Source: Nodularia sp034931045
GTDB taxonomy: Bacteria > Cyanobacteriota > Cyanobacteriia > Cyanobacteriales > Nostocaceae
Assembly (NCBI RefSeq): GCF_034931045.1
Contig: NZ_JAYGHH010000007.1
Span: forward strand, 114,240 to 178,239
Length of the DNA stretch: 64,000 nucleotides
Direction of reading: 5' to 3'
Shown: positions 26,301 through 35,160 of the stretch, piece by piece
How positions within the stretch are numbered: the first letter of the stretch is position 1
How the letters are laid out: each line of letters starts with the position of its first letter
Position numbers and translations under genes: made by a program
The notes under the pieces: model-generated
The model's input: the letters and a program-made list of their open reading frames with translations, nothing else
Told to the model about the DNA's origin: nothing
Databases searched by the model: none

Positions 26301-29300
26301 ATGAAATCTCAAGTAAACAGTAAGCCTAAAATTTTAGTTGTTGACGACGAACCCGACAACCTTGACTTGCTATACCGTACCTTTTGCCGCGATTATCAAG
26401 TGATCAGAGCTATCTCTGGTCCGGCGGCACTAGATTTGCTAGAGCAAGAAGGAGATGTTTCAGTGATCATCTCAGATCAGCGAATGCCGATTATGACAGG
26501 TACGGAATTCTTAAGCCAGACAGCAACTCAATATCCAGATATTATTCGCATTATTTTAACGGGTTACACAGATGTTGAAGACCTGGTTGAAGCAATCAAC
26601 GCGGGTAAGGTTTTCAAGTATGTCACGAAACCGTGGGAAGCAGATGAACTTAAAGGCGTAGTCAGACAGGCGCTAGATACCCACAATGTTCTTAAAGCTC
26701 GCACCCGTGAACTGACGCGCACTCTCCGTCAGGAATCACTGTTGAACGCAGTCACAAATACCATCCGCAGCGCCCTAGACTATCGGCAAATTTTACAAAC
26801 AATTGTCAATACAGTAGGTAATCTGTTAGAGGTGGATGTTTGTCTTTTACGCCCCTTTCAAGATGGACAATTGATAGATGAAGGATTAATTTACCAGAAA
26901 GTTGCTACCTCACCCTCTGATCCTGCCATTTCGGTTTTGGCTCAAACTGTGTGGGAAACTCGCGAAGTACAGGTAATTTATGATGTAGAAGGTGATGAGC
27001 GCATTCATGGGGAAACACCAGAACTTTTGCAACGAGCCGAAGCTTTTGCTACAGCAAACATCTTTTCTAGTTTGATAGTACCCCTAATTTGTCAACAGGA
27101 ATTGATGGCAGTGCTGGCTCTACACCAGTGTTTTCAATCTCGATCCTGGGATAAGGATGAGGTACATCTAGTCTTAATGGTAGCGGATCAAGCAGCCTTA
27201 GCCTTGTCTCAATCCTATGCCTACGAGCAGGTACGAGCCCTTGCCAAGAGAGAATCCTTAATTAATACGATCACCACGGCAATTCGTTCTAGCCTAGATC
27301 CTCAAGATATCTTTGCGGCTATTACTCAACAATTGGGACAAGCCTTAGAAGTTAATGGTTGTATGTTGTCTTTATGGGGGGAGGAAGATGAGTTTGTCCA
27401 TTGTGTGGGCTTATATGATAGTTCTCACAAACCGGAAAATTCCCAATCTAACCCGCACGAAGGTTTAAATAGTTATATCCTTGTCAAGCTGGCATCGGCA
27501 AAAAAAGCACAAGCATCTATTCAAACAAGTCCGATTCTGCAAGAAATTTTGCGGACACAGGAGCCAGTGGTAATTAACGATATTAACCACTGTGCTTTAG
27601 AAGTTAAGGGTGTCGATTTGCCTTTGAAAATTCCAGCGCGATCGCTCATGGTAGTTCCCTTACTGGCTGATGGTCAATGTATTGGTAGTATTACCCTACA
27701 AGAATGTACTAAAGACCGTAAGTGGTTAGTATCCGAGATTGAACTAGCTAAAGCCGTAGCAGCTCAAGCGGCGATCGCAGTACAGCAATCACGCTTATAC
27801 CAAAAAACTCGTGAGCAAGCCGAGCGCTTGTTAGAACTAGACAAACAGAAAACCGAATTTTTCCAAAATATTTCCCACGAATTCCGCACTCCCATCACCT
27901 TAATTCAAGGGCCTTTAGAGTCTGTGGTGGCAGTTGGTCAAGGATTATCTCATCAACAAAGTGCGATCGCACTGCGTAACTCCCGCCGCCTATTAAGACT
28001 GGTAAACCAATTACTAGATTTACAGCGTCTAGATGCTGGCCGAATGCAGCCCAGTTTCCGCCCCTGTGATTTAGTCGAATTTGTCAACCAAATCGTAGAA
28101 TCATTCCGTCCCTACGGTGAAAAGAAGGGACTGCATCTAGAGACTCAAATGAGTGAATGTCCTCAAGTTTACTTGGACATGGAAAAATTTGACAAAGTGA
28201 TTTACAATCTCTTGTCCAATGCCATGAAGTTTACTCCTGAAGGTGGCACAATCACCATCAAATTACAATCAACAGACAGCCATTGCAAATTGCAAGTCAA
28301 AGACACAGGAATTGGCATTGCTCCAGCACAACTTCCCCAACTATTTGAACGCTTTCGTCAAGCCGAAGGTTCAGAAAATCGCTCCTATGAAGGCAGTGGT
28401 TTGGGTTTGGCTTTAGTCAAAGAATTAGTAGAAATGCACGGTGGCAGAGTCACTGTAGACTCAATTTATGGCAAAGGTACAACCTTTACTCTCTGGCTGG
28501 TTACTGGTAATTCTCACTTACCCGTAGAGCAAGTAGTAACAACTTCTATGGAATTCAATCCGGCTCGCGCCAAAGTAGAATTAGCTGATTTAGAACTGGT
28601 CAGTTCAACCACAGAAGATATTGAAAATATTACACAAAACCTTTCATTCGATTCAGACACACGACACACTATTTTAGTTGTAGACGACAATCCTGATTTG
28701 CGGAACTATGTATCTGATATACTCCGCCGCAACGGTTATCGAGTCGAAACATCTAGTAACGGTTACGAAGGATTCAGTAAAACTCAAGAAATTGTCCCTA
28801 GCTTGATAGTGACTGATTTAATGATGCCTATGGTGACAGGCTTAGAAATGATTAGACTGATCCGCAATGAGGATAATTTACAAGGAACTCCAATCATTTT
28901 ACTCACAGCCAAGGTAGATGAAGAAACCCGCATCGAAAGTACAGAACATGGAGCTGATGCTTATTTAGCAAAACCATTTAATGACCGGGAACTTCTCGCA
29001 GAAGTCAGGAATCTCCTAGCATTGAAAGCAAATGAACGGCGGGTTTTAGAGCTAAATACTTACCTTACAGAATCTGTGCTTAAACGTTTTTTGCCTCCTG
29101 TCTTGGTACAAAAAGCCGCAACTGGTACTTTAACCCTCGATTTGCGACCAGAACCGCATTTAATCACAGTTTTATTTAGTGACATTGTGGGTTTTACCCA
29201 GCTATCCAATACTCTCAGATCCCGACGAGTGGCAGAGTTGCTGAATGAATATTTAGAAGCCATGACCAAAGTTGTGTTTAGCAATGGCGGTACAGTAGAT

Positions 29301-29744
29301 AAATTTATGGGAGATGCTATTTTAGCTTTATACGGAGCGCCGGAAGAACTCAGTCCCAATGAACAAGTACGTCGTGCTATCAGTACCGCCAGAGCCATGC
29401 AAAGCTCACTAGTTCAGTTAAACCAGCGTTGGCAAGAGCAAGGTGTCTTTGAAAATCATGCAGAAACAGGCGTACAGTTTCGCTGTGGTATCCACCAAGG
29501 AACGGCCGTTGTGGGGATGTTTGGTAGCGCTGAACGTGCCGACTATACAGCCATTGGTCCGAGTGTGAATATTGCTGCTAGGTTGCAAGCTGCGGCTGCT
29601 CCCGGTACTATTTTGGTTTCTGCGGCTGTGGCGGATTATTTACAAGAAGAAGAAATTACTAAAGGTAGTCCGTTAGAACTTAAAGGAATCGATGAAACAG
29701 TTCTCACCTTTGTGGTGACACCAAAAATCATCACTAATCGCTAA
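26301..29744 (+). CDS. cyaC: Hybrid two-component adenylate cyclase, CyaC-like
   Basis: 1147 residues. Order: receiver (phospho-acceptor D59 in VIISDQRMP), two GAF domains (about 155-315 and 330-500), histidine kinase with H526 in NISHEFRTP and intact N, G1, F and G2 boxes (NLLSNAMKF, DTGIGIA, GSGLGLALVKE), a second receiver (D839 in VTDLMMP), and a class III cyclase domain (about 945-1130) with metal-binding D961 in FSDIVGFT and KFMGDAILALYG. The same order is known for CyaC of Anabaena and Arthrospira, which makes most of the cellular cAMP and is controlled by phosphorelay. It is followed closely by the TonB-like gene. A purine-rich GCAGGAAAG precedes the ATG. Confidence 0.92.
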   Translation: MKSQVNSKPKILVVDDEPDNLDLLYRTFCRDYQVIRAISGPAALDLLEQEGDVSVIISDQRMPIMTGTEFLSQTATQYPDIIRIILTGYTDVEDLVEAINAGKVFKYVTKPWEADELKGVVRQALDTHNVLKARTRELTRTLRQESLLNAVTNTIRSALDYRQILQTIVNTVGNLLEVDVCLLRPFQDGQLIDEGLIYQKVATSPSDPAISVLAQTVWETREVQVIYDVEGDERIHGETPELLQRAEAFATANIFSSLIVPLICQQELMAVLALHQCFQSRSWDKDEVHLVLMVADQAALALSQSYAYEQVRALAKRESLINTITTAIRSSLDPQDIFAAITQQLGQALEVNGCMLSLWGEEDEFVHCVGLYDSSHKPENSQSNPHEGLNSYILVKLASAKKAQASIQTSPILQEILRTQEPVVINDINHCALEVKGVDLPLKIPARSLMVVPLLADGQCIGSITLQECTKDRKWLVSEIELAKAVAAQAAIAVQQSRLYQKTREQAERLLELDKQKTEFFQNISHEFRTPITLIQGPLESVVAVGQGLSHQQSAIALRNSRRLLRLVNQLLDLQRLDAGRMQPSFRPCDLVEFVNQIVESFRPYGEKKGLHLETQMSECPQVYLDMEKFDKVIYNLLSNAMKFTPEGGTITIKLQSTDSHCKLQVKDTGIGIAPAQLPQLFERFRQAEGSENRSYEGSGLGLALVKELVEMHGGRVTVDSIYGKGTTFTLWLVTGNSHLPVEQVVTTSMEFNPARAKVELADLELVSSTTEDIENITQNLSFDSDTRHTILVVDDNPDLRNYVSDILRRNGYRVETSSNGYEGFSKTQEIVPSLIVTDLMMPMVTGLEMIRLIRNEDNLQGTPIILLTAKVDEETRIESTEHGADAYLAKPFNDRELLAEVRNLLALKANERRVLELNTYLTESVLKRFLPPVLVQKAATGTLTLDLRPEPHLITVLFSDIVGFTQLSNTLRSRRVAELLNEYLEAMTKVVFSNGGTVDKFMGDAILALYGAPEELSPNEQVRRAISTARAMQSSLVQLNQRWQEQGVFENHAETGVQFRCGIHQGTAVVGMFGSAERADYTAIGPSVNIAARLQAAAAPGTILVSAAVADYLQEEEITKGSPLELKGIDETVLTFVVTPKIITNR

Positions 29745-29809
29745 GATGGAAGCTGAATTTTGCAGTATGAATAATCAGCAAAATTGCCGAATCATCTTTG
29801 GGTTCAATT

Positions 29810-31021
29810 ATGAAATCATCGGTTACGGACAAAGCACCAATTCCAGCCAATGAACGGAGACGGCAAACAGATACGCCGAGTTTATGGATTACTATTACCA
29901 TAAGTTCAGTTTCTTTGCATTTGCTGGTTTTCTGGTTGATGCGCTCATCTAATGTTTTTCAACCGTGGTTTCCTGAGCAAAACCAAACTTTTGTTCCTAT
30001 TGAATTTATAGAAATTTCTCCGACAACAGAATTAGTAGATAAATCTAACTTAGAAGCTGAAACAGACTCACCGAAATCATCCATATCTCCTCAAAAGTCG
30101 GCATCATCTTCTTCTCCAAAAACTTTTGTTGCACCAACTACACCTAGCAATGAAGATACTGAAACGATAAATTCTGATACTAGTCTCCTTCGTAAAAGTG
30201 AAAGCAAACTAGAAGCTTCTCAACCTGATACTCAAGTTTTTCCTGAGCAAAAAGTTTCCAGACCAACACCGACACCAATCCCAACACCGACCCCAACAAT
30301 TCCCAAGAGTGATCTTCCTTGGAACCGTCGTGAGGAAGTGGTATTAGGACAAGGACAGGCACTACCAAGAGATATTCCGTCTATTCCTTCAGAACTACCA
30401 AAACTTTCTGAGGCTGAACAAGGCGAAACTGCACGCACTCTGGAAGANNNNNNNNNNNNNNNNNNNNNNNNNNNNNNNNNNNNNNNNNNNNNNNNNNNNN
30501 NNNNNNNNNNNNNNNNNNNNNNNNNNNNNNNNNNNNNNNNNNNNNNNNNNNNNNNNCGCACTCCCGATGAGGAAGCATTACCTACACCTACCGGAGAAAC
30601 TGCAAACACTCCCGTCAATACAGGCGTGACGGTGACATTTACTCCACTAGATAAAACTGAAGTAGGCCAATTCATACAAGAAGGTAGATTGAGTCCTGAT
30701 GGTCTACCCGATGTTCTCGCTGAACACATACACAAGGGAAGTAACACCAAAAATATAGACTTAAGTTATATTTCTGGTGATTCTGTACTTGAGCCTGCAC
30801 AGCTTCTGGTTAGCTTAGTAATTGATAACAAGGGCAATTTTCAACAAGCTCTAGTTTTAGAAATAGATCCAGCAAGACTACAAAATCAAAAAAGTTTGTA
30901 TGAGCGAGTTGCCAACGATATTTTCATTAACGATAGATTTTTACCGGGAGAAAATAACGATGGTACAAAACCAGAGTTGAGTAATTTGTTTATCCGGATC
31001 ACGATTCAACCTGTTAATTGA
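29810..31021 (+). CDS. TonB-like protein with proline-rich linker, interrupted by an assembly gap
   Basis: Start at the ATG 29810; an in-frame TTG at 29798 is less likely. A cytosolic basic N-terminus is followed by one membrane segment (about 25-45), then a long periplasmic Ser/Pro/Thr-rich linker with PTPTPIPTPTPTIP. The C-terminal folded region is LLVSLVIDNKGNFQQALVLE to FIRITIQPVN, like TonB C-terminal domains that touch outer-membrane receptors. No exbB/exbD or receptor gene is adjacent. N residues fill 30448-30556. On both sides the text is repetitive (Glu/Thr/Pro-rich), so the gap may hide a tandem repeat of unknown length. Confidence 0.7.
   Translation: MKSSVTDKAPIPANERRRQTDTPSLWITITISSVSLHLLVFWLMRSSNVFQPWFPEQNQTFVPIEFIEISPTTELVDKSNLEAETDSPKSSISPQKSASSSSPKTFVAPTTPSNEDTETINSDTSLLRKSESKLEASQPDTQVFPEQKVSRPTPTPIPTPTPTIPKSDLPWNRREEVVLGQGQALPRDIPSIPSELPKLSEAEQGETARTLEXXXXXXXXXXXXXXXXXXXXXXXXXXXXXXXXXXXXXRTPDEEALPTPTGETANTPVNTGVTVTFTPLDKTEVGQFIQEGRLSPDGLPDVLAEHIHKGSNTKNIDLSYISGDSVLEPAQLLVSLVIDNKGNFQQALVLEIDPARLQNQKSLYERVANDIFINDRFLPGENNDGTKPELSNLFIRITIQPVN
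30448..30556. other. Assembly gap (109 N)
   Basis: A run of N inside the TonB-like gene. The flanks share CGCACTC, a hint that a repeat was not resolved; the true length is unknown. Confidence 0.99.
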
Positions 31022-31257
31022 GTTCGTAGTAAGGGCTTTAGCCCTGTTTTGTCAAGTTCTGCATAGCGTGTGCTTTGCGTTCAGCATCGACCACAGGAGA
31101 TAGAGATGACTAAGGGACTTCCAATTAAAAAAATATCCCATTGCTGAGGTAGGCAGGGGAGCAGGGAGCAGAGAGCAGGGGGGATAAAGAACAAAGAGAT
31201 TCTGATGAAATGGGGCAATTTATTTTCTGGAAATCCCTAAAGGCCTGACTACAAACC
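31022..31257. repeat. TTTGTAGT-family element disrupted by a second inverted-repeat element
   Basis: The outer ends GTTCGTAGTAAGGGCTTTAG and GACTACAAAC match the element at 3941-4041. Inside, at 31111-31240, sits another pair, TAAGGGACTTCCA and the inverse TGGAAATCCCTAA, enclosing GGGAGCAG-type repeats. A relative of the inner element starts near 32702. No coding content. Confidence 0.55.
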
Positions 31258-31263
31258 TTGAAA

Positions 31264-31995
31264 TTAATCACCTTGGGGATAGTCATTCCATAACTTCGTA
31301 GTTTCACGTAAACTTTGGTGACTACCATTACCCAGAATTAAATGATCTAATAACGGGATGCCCAAAAGTTGCGCCCCTGCTAACAATTGACGTGTTAATT
31401 CTATATCTTCTTCACTAGGTTCTACATTACCTGAAGGGTGATTATGAGCAATAATGGCCCGTGTTGCACCTTGACGAATGATTTCTCGAAAAATATCACG
31501 GGGAGATGCTAAAGTTTCGGTGGCAGTACCGATGGTAATTACTTGAGTTCCCAATAAGCGATTCTTGACATCTAATAGTAAAACTGCAAAACGTTCTTGT
31601 GTTTGCCACATCAGGTCTTGACTAAGCGCAGCCGCAGCCACAATGGGGTTATCAATGGGCGTACTGTCTGAAGGACGAAATTGAAAGGTACGTTTCCCTA
31701 ATTCAATTGCGGCTAAGATGGTTGTGGCTTTTGCTGGGCCAATACCAGGGATTTGCATTAATTCTGCCGGGGTGACTTCTCGTAAAACAGCTAAGGGGTC
31801 ACGTTGGTGTTTACTCAGTTCCTGTAATAAATACTGCCCTAGACCCACGGCTGAGAGTTTTCCCGGCCCTTGACCAGTTCCTAAAAGAATTGCAATTAAC
31901 TCGGCTGTGGCTAAAATTTTGGGGCCGTGGGTCATTAAACGCTCACGTGGACGCTCATCTGTGGGAATATCGGCAATTCTGAGACAATAGGTCAT
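31264..31995 (-). CDS. radC: RadC-family JAB/MPN protein
   Basis: 243 residues. An N-terminal helix-hairpin-helix (LMQIPGIGPAKATTILAAIELG at about 85-106) is followed by a JAB/MPN domain with the metal-binding motif HNHPSGNVEPSEED. RadC was named for DNA repair, but that role has been questioned, and the biochemical function of the MPN domain (metalloprotease or nuclease) is not settled. It ends next to the repeat at 31022-31257. Confidence 0.93.
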   Translation of the reverse strand: MTYCLRIADIPTDERPRERLMTHGPKILATAELIAILLGTGQGPGKLSAVGLGQYLLQELSKHQRDPLAVLREVTPAELMQIPGIGPAKATTILAAIELGKRTFQFRPSDSTPIDNPIVAAAALSQDLMWQTQERFAVLLLDVKNRLLGTQVITIGTATETLASPRDIFREIIRQGATRAIIAHNHPSGNVEPSEEDIELTRQLLAGAQLLGIPLLDHLILGNGSHQSLRETTKLWNDYPQGD

Positions 31996-32198
31996 AGAAT
32001 AAGGAAGATAATGGTCTCTTAGATAGCACTATCTCTATTTATCCCCTGTTTATTCAGCAAATTATCCCTAGATGAAAAAATCTTGAATTTTTACTACTTG
32101 TAGGTACGCGCGATCGCACTTCTCAACTAATGACAGCGATCGCCTAGCCAGATTATACTGAAGTTTAGTATATTGCAAGTATATAAAAGAGCATTAAG

Positions 32199-32675
32199 AT
32201 GACCGAAAATATTGATAAAACCACAGCTTTAACCAAACAATGGTTAGGCGAAATTCAAACCCTCAAGCAACAACTCGCAGAACAACAACGGGATTGCGAT
32301 CTGGCTTGGGAAAGCGCTCAAAAGTGGCGTAAGCTTTATAACACTGAAGCCGAACAACGTCGCACAGATACAAATTTAGCTCAACAGGCGATCGCTACTC
32401 TCAAAACAGAGATCCAAAAACTTAAAGGACTGGAATCCGGTCTACTCATTGATGGCACAGCCAACACAATAGCCCAACAAGAAATTCAACAAATCCAATC
32501 ATTAGAAGAATTGCAAGACAAACTCATTGCAATTATGAAAGAACGCGATCGCCTACTGCAAGCTTTAAAAACTGAACAAGAAAACCACGCCCAAACCCGT
32601 AAAAACCTAACTACTGCCTTGGGTGATGCTATTGATGGCTTGACAAAAGAGCGAAGTAGTGTATCTAAAAAGTGA
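32199..32675 (+). CDS. Conserved coiled-coil protein
   Basis: 158 residues, almost wholly helical with heptads (WLGEIQTLKQQLAEQQRDCD, LEELQDKLIAIMKERDRLLQ). No signal or membrane segment. It looks like a cytosolic, probably dimeric coiled-coil protein; I recall similar hypothetical proteins in other cyanobacteria but no function. ATG start with AAGA upstream. Confidence 0.7.
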   Translation: MTENIDKTTALTKQWLGEIQTLKQQLAEQQRDCDLAWESAQKWRKLYNTEAEQRRTDTNLAQQAIATLKTEIQKLKGLESGLLIDGTANTIAQQEIQQIQSLEELQDKLIAIMKERDRLLQALKTEQENHAQTRKNLTTALGDAIDGLTKERSSVSKK

Positions 32676-32830
32676 ATTACCGATCAGAAAGCCTTAAATA
32701 TGAGACTTCCAAATAAAAAAATATCCCGTCGTTTTGAGAGCAGGGGGGCAGGGAGCGGGGAGCAGGGGGAGGAAAGGTCATTTTAGTTGCAGAAATTTGG
32801 ATCAACTTTTTTGTGGAGTTCTCTATAGGT

Positions 32831-32866
32831 AAAGACGTGACGCATCGCGTCTTTATAAATTTTTTT
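32831..32866. terminator. Terminator-like hairpin
   Basis: AAAGACG and CGTCTTT pair around a loop that itself contains GACGCATCGCGTC, followed by ATAAATTTTTTT on the plus strand. It lies between convergent genes ending at 32675 and 32875. Confidence 0.55.
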
Positions 32867-32874
32867 ACGCGTTT

Positions 32875-33297
32875 TCAAGATAAAGAATATCCGGTTGATT
32901 TTTGCACAAAATTTAAAATTTTTTCATAAGATTCAGGATTACTCACGGCATTGATAATAATGGGGATAGTACCATCAGGTAGCCAAAATGTTATCCTGCC
33001 ATTAGCTTCTTGACAAAAAGAACTAATACAGGTGAGGTTAACTATATATTCATTTTTTTCATAAACGATTTTTACCCATTGAGCATTTTCTATTTCTAGT
33101 CCAATCACAAATTCTAAATATTCTAGAAGTTTTTGATAGTCTTCTAAATTACTCTGCGGATTAAGTACAATAGGAATAGCATTATCAGGCAACCAGAAAG
33201 TCACCCGGCCGCTTTTTTCATAACAAAAAGCATTTACACGGTCAAGATTGACTATATACTTTCTCCTATCGTAAAGGATTTTCACCCAGTACGCCAC
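32875..33297 (-). CDS. Internally duplicated small protein
   Basis: 140 residues made of two copies of a 65-70-residue unit. The first is AYWVKILYDRRKYIVNLDRV...GRVTFWLPDNAIPIVLN, the second AQWVKIVYEKNEYIVNLTCI...GRITFWLPDGTIPIIIN. The unit is a beta-rich domain I do not recognise. The GTG start at 33297 is supported by a strong AAGGAGA Shine-Dalgarno five bases upstream. The gene is monocistronic, 136 bp behind pyrG on the same strand. Confidence 0.75.
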   Translation of the reverse strand: MAYWVKILYDRRKYIVNLDRVNAFCYEKSGRVTFWLPDNAIPIVLNPQSNLEDYQKLLEYLEFVIGLEIENAQWVKIVYEKNEYIVNLTCISSFCQEANGRITFWLPDGTIPIIINAVSNPESYEKILNFVQKSTGYSLS

Positions 33298-33432
33298 AAC
33301 ATCTCCTTACGTTTCAATTTTATGAATGATGCACCCTATATGTATAACGAAAATTATCCTCACTTCCTAAGTTAATGTTGCGCTGCACTGAATCAAAACT
33401 CAAAAAAGTTATTTTCTTGAGTTTTGAATTGT

Positions 33433-35070
33433 TTAAGAAACTTCCACGGGTGTTGGTAAGTTAGACATGGGATGAGTCCGGTTAATTGCAGCTTCCATAA
33501 ATCCTTTAAATAAAGGATGAGGAGTGCTAGGACGTGAATGAAACTCTGGATGAAATTGACAAGCTAAGAAAAACGGATGCTGGGGAAATTCCACAATTTC
33601 CACTAAGCGTCCATCGGGAGAAGTTCCACTAATCACATAGCCTGATTCTAACAACATATTACGGTAAGTATTGTTGAATTCATAGCGATGACGATGACGT
33701 TCGTTAACTACTTCTTTTTGATAAAGATTAGCAGCCAGACTGTTAGGAACAAGATGACAAGGATAAAGTCCTAATCGCATTGTTCCACCCAAATCAACTA
33801 CATCCTGTTGTTCTGGTAACAAATTAATGACTGGATATTTGGTTTCAGGGTCAAATTCGGAACTGTTAGCACCAACTAATCCTTCTACATTTCTAGCCCA
33901 TTCAATTACGGAACATTGCATTCCTAAGCATAAACCTAAGAAGGGTATTTGGCGATCGCGGGCATATTTAATGGCGGCAATTTTGCCGTCTACCCCCCGA
34001 ATACCGAAACCTCCAGGTACTAAAATACCATCAACACCTGCTAAATAAGTTTCGGGTGATTCGTTTTCTAAATCTTCGGAGTTTACCCACCGCAAACGTA
34101 AATCGCCGTAAGTAGAAATAGCCGCATGACGCAACGCTTCTACAACGGAAAGATAAGCATCACTTAACCGCACATATTTCCCCACAATGGCGATTTCCAC
34201 AGTGTATTTAGGACTGTATAAACGCTCTACCATTGTTTGCCACAGTACCAAATTCGGTGGGCGTTGTTCCATGTGCAGCAAATCTAAAACTTGCTCTGCC
34301 AGTCCTTCCTGTTCTACGATGAGCGGTACTTCATAAATACTGCTGGCATCTTGGGCAGTGATCACACATTCTTGGGGAACATCACAAAATTCTGATAACT
34401 TGCGTTTTAAGCCTAGAGGCAACGCGCGATCGCACCGACAGACTAAAATATCTGGTTGAATGCCAATGGATCTTAATTCCTTCACAGAATGCTGTGTGGG
34501 CTTAGTTTTCATTTCACCCGCCGAAGCTATCCAAGGGATGAGAGTTACGTGCATATACAGCACATTTTGCCGTCCCACTTCCTTGCGTAACTGGCGAATA
34601 GCTTCCAAAAACGGCAGTGATTCAATATCGCCCACCGTGCCGCCAATTTCTGTAATTAATACAGAAGGATTCGTATCTTGAGCAACACGCAGAATCCGTT
34701 CTTTTATTTCATTAGTAATATGGGGTATGACCTGTACCGTACCGCCATTATAGTCTCCACGCCGCTCTTTATTAATTACTGCTTGGTAAATAGAGCCAGT
34801 GGTAACACTATTTAACCGCGACATTGAGGTATCAGTAAAGCGTTCATAATGTCCCAAGTCTAAATCTGTTTCAGCACCATCTTCGGTAACAAAAACTTCC
34901 CCATGCTGAAAAGGACTCATTGTACCTGGATCGATATTAATATAAGGGTCGAGTTTCAAAATCGACACCGAATAATCCCGCGATTTCAGTAAACGTCCCA
35001 GGCTTGCTGCTACAATGCCTTTGCCAATACTGGAAACTACACCTCCAGTTACAAAAATAAACTTAGTCAT
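33433..35070 (-). CDS. pyrG: CTP synthase
   Basis: 545 residues, normal length. The N-terminal amidoligase domain starts FIFVTGGVVSSIGKGIVAAS and has the Mg/UTP-binding text DPYINIDPGTMSPFQHGEVFV. The C-terminal class I glutamine amidotransferase has the nucleophile Cys in FLGLCLGMQC and the His-Glu pair in FHPEFHSRP. It converts UTP to CTP with ATP and glutamine in the cytosol and forms regulated filaments in other bacteria. It is divergent from the amidase gene. Confidence 0.98.
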   Translation of the reverse strand: MTKFIFVTGGVVSSIGKGIVAASLGRLLKSRDYSVSILKLDPYINIDPGTMSPFQHGEVFVTEDGAETDLDLGHYERFTDTSMSRLNSVTTGSIYQAVINKERRGDYNGGTVQVIPHITNEIKERILRVAQDTNPSVLITEIGGTVGDIESLPFLEAIRQLRKEVGRQNVLYMHVTLIPWIASAGEMKTKPTQHSVKELRSIGIQPDILVCRCDRALPLGLKRKLSEFCDVPQECVITAQDASSIYEVPLIVEQEGLAEQVLDLLHMEQRPPNLVLWQTMVERLYSPKYTVEIAIVGKYVRLSDAYLSVVEALRHAAISTYGDLRLRWVNSEDLENESPETYLAGVDGILVPGGFGIRGVDGKIAAIKYARDRQIPFLGLCLGMQCSVIEWARNVEGLVGANSSEFDPETKYPVINLLPEQQDVVDLGGTMRLGLYPCHLVPNSLAANLYQKEVVNERHRHRYEFNNTYRNMLLESGYVISGTSPDGRLVEIVEFPQHPFFLACQFHPEFHSRPSTPHPLFKGFMEAAINRTHPMSNLPTPVEVS

Positions 35071-35160
35071 AGTATAGTAATTTGAATTTTTAGCAACTTC
35101 TCAAAAAACATCCCGTTATTGTGCCACAGTTTCTGTGGTGAAATCTTTTGTGCTGTAGCC

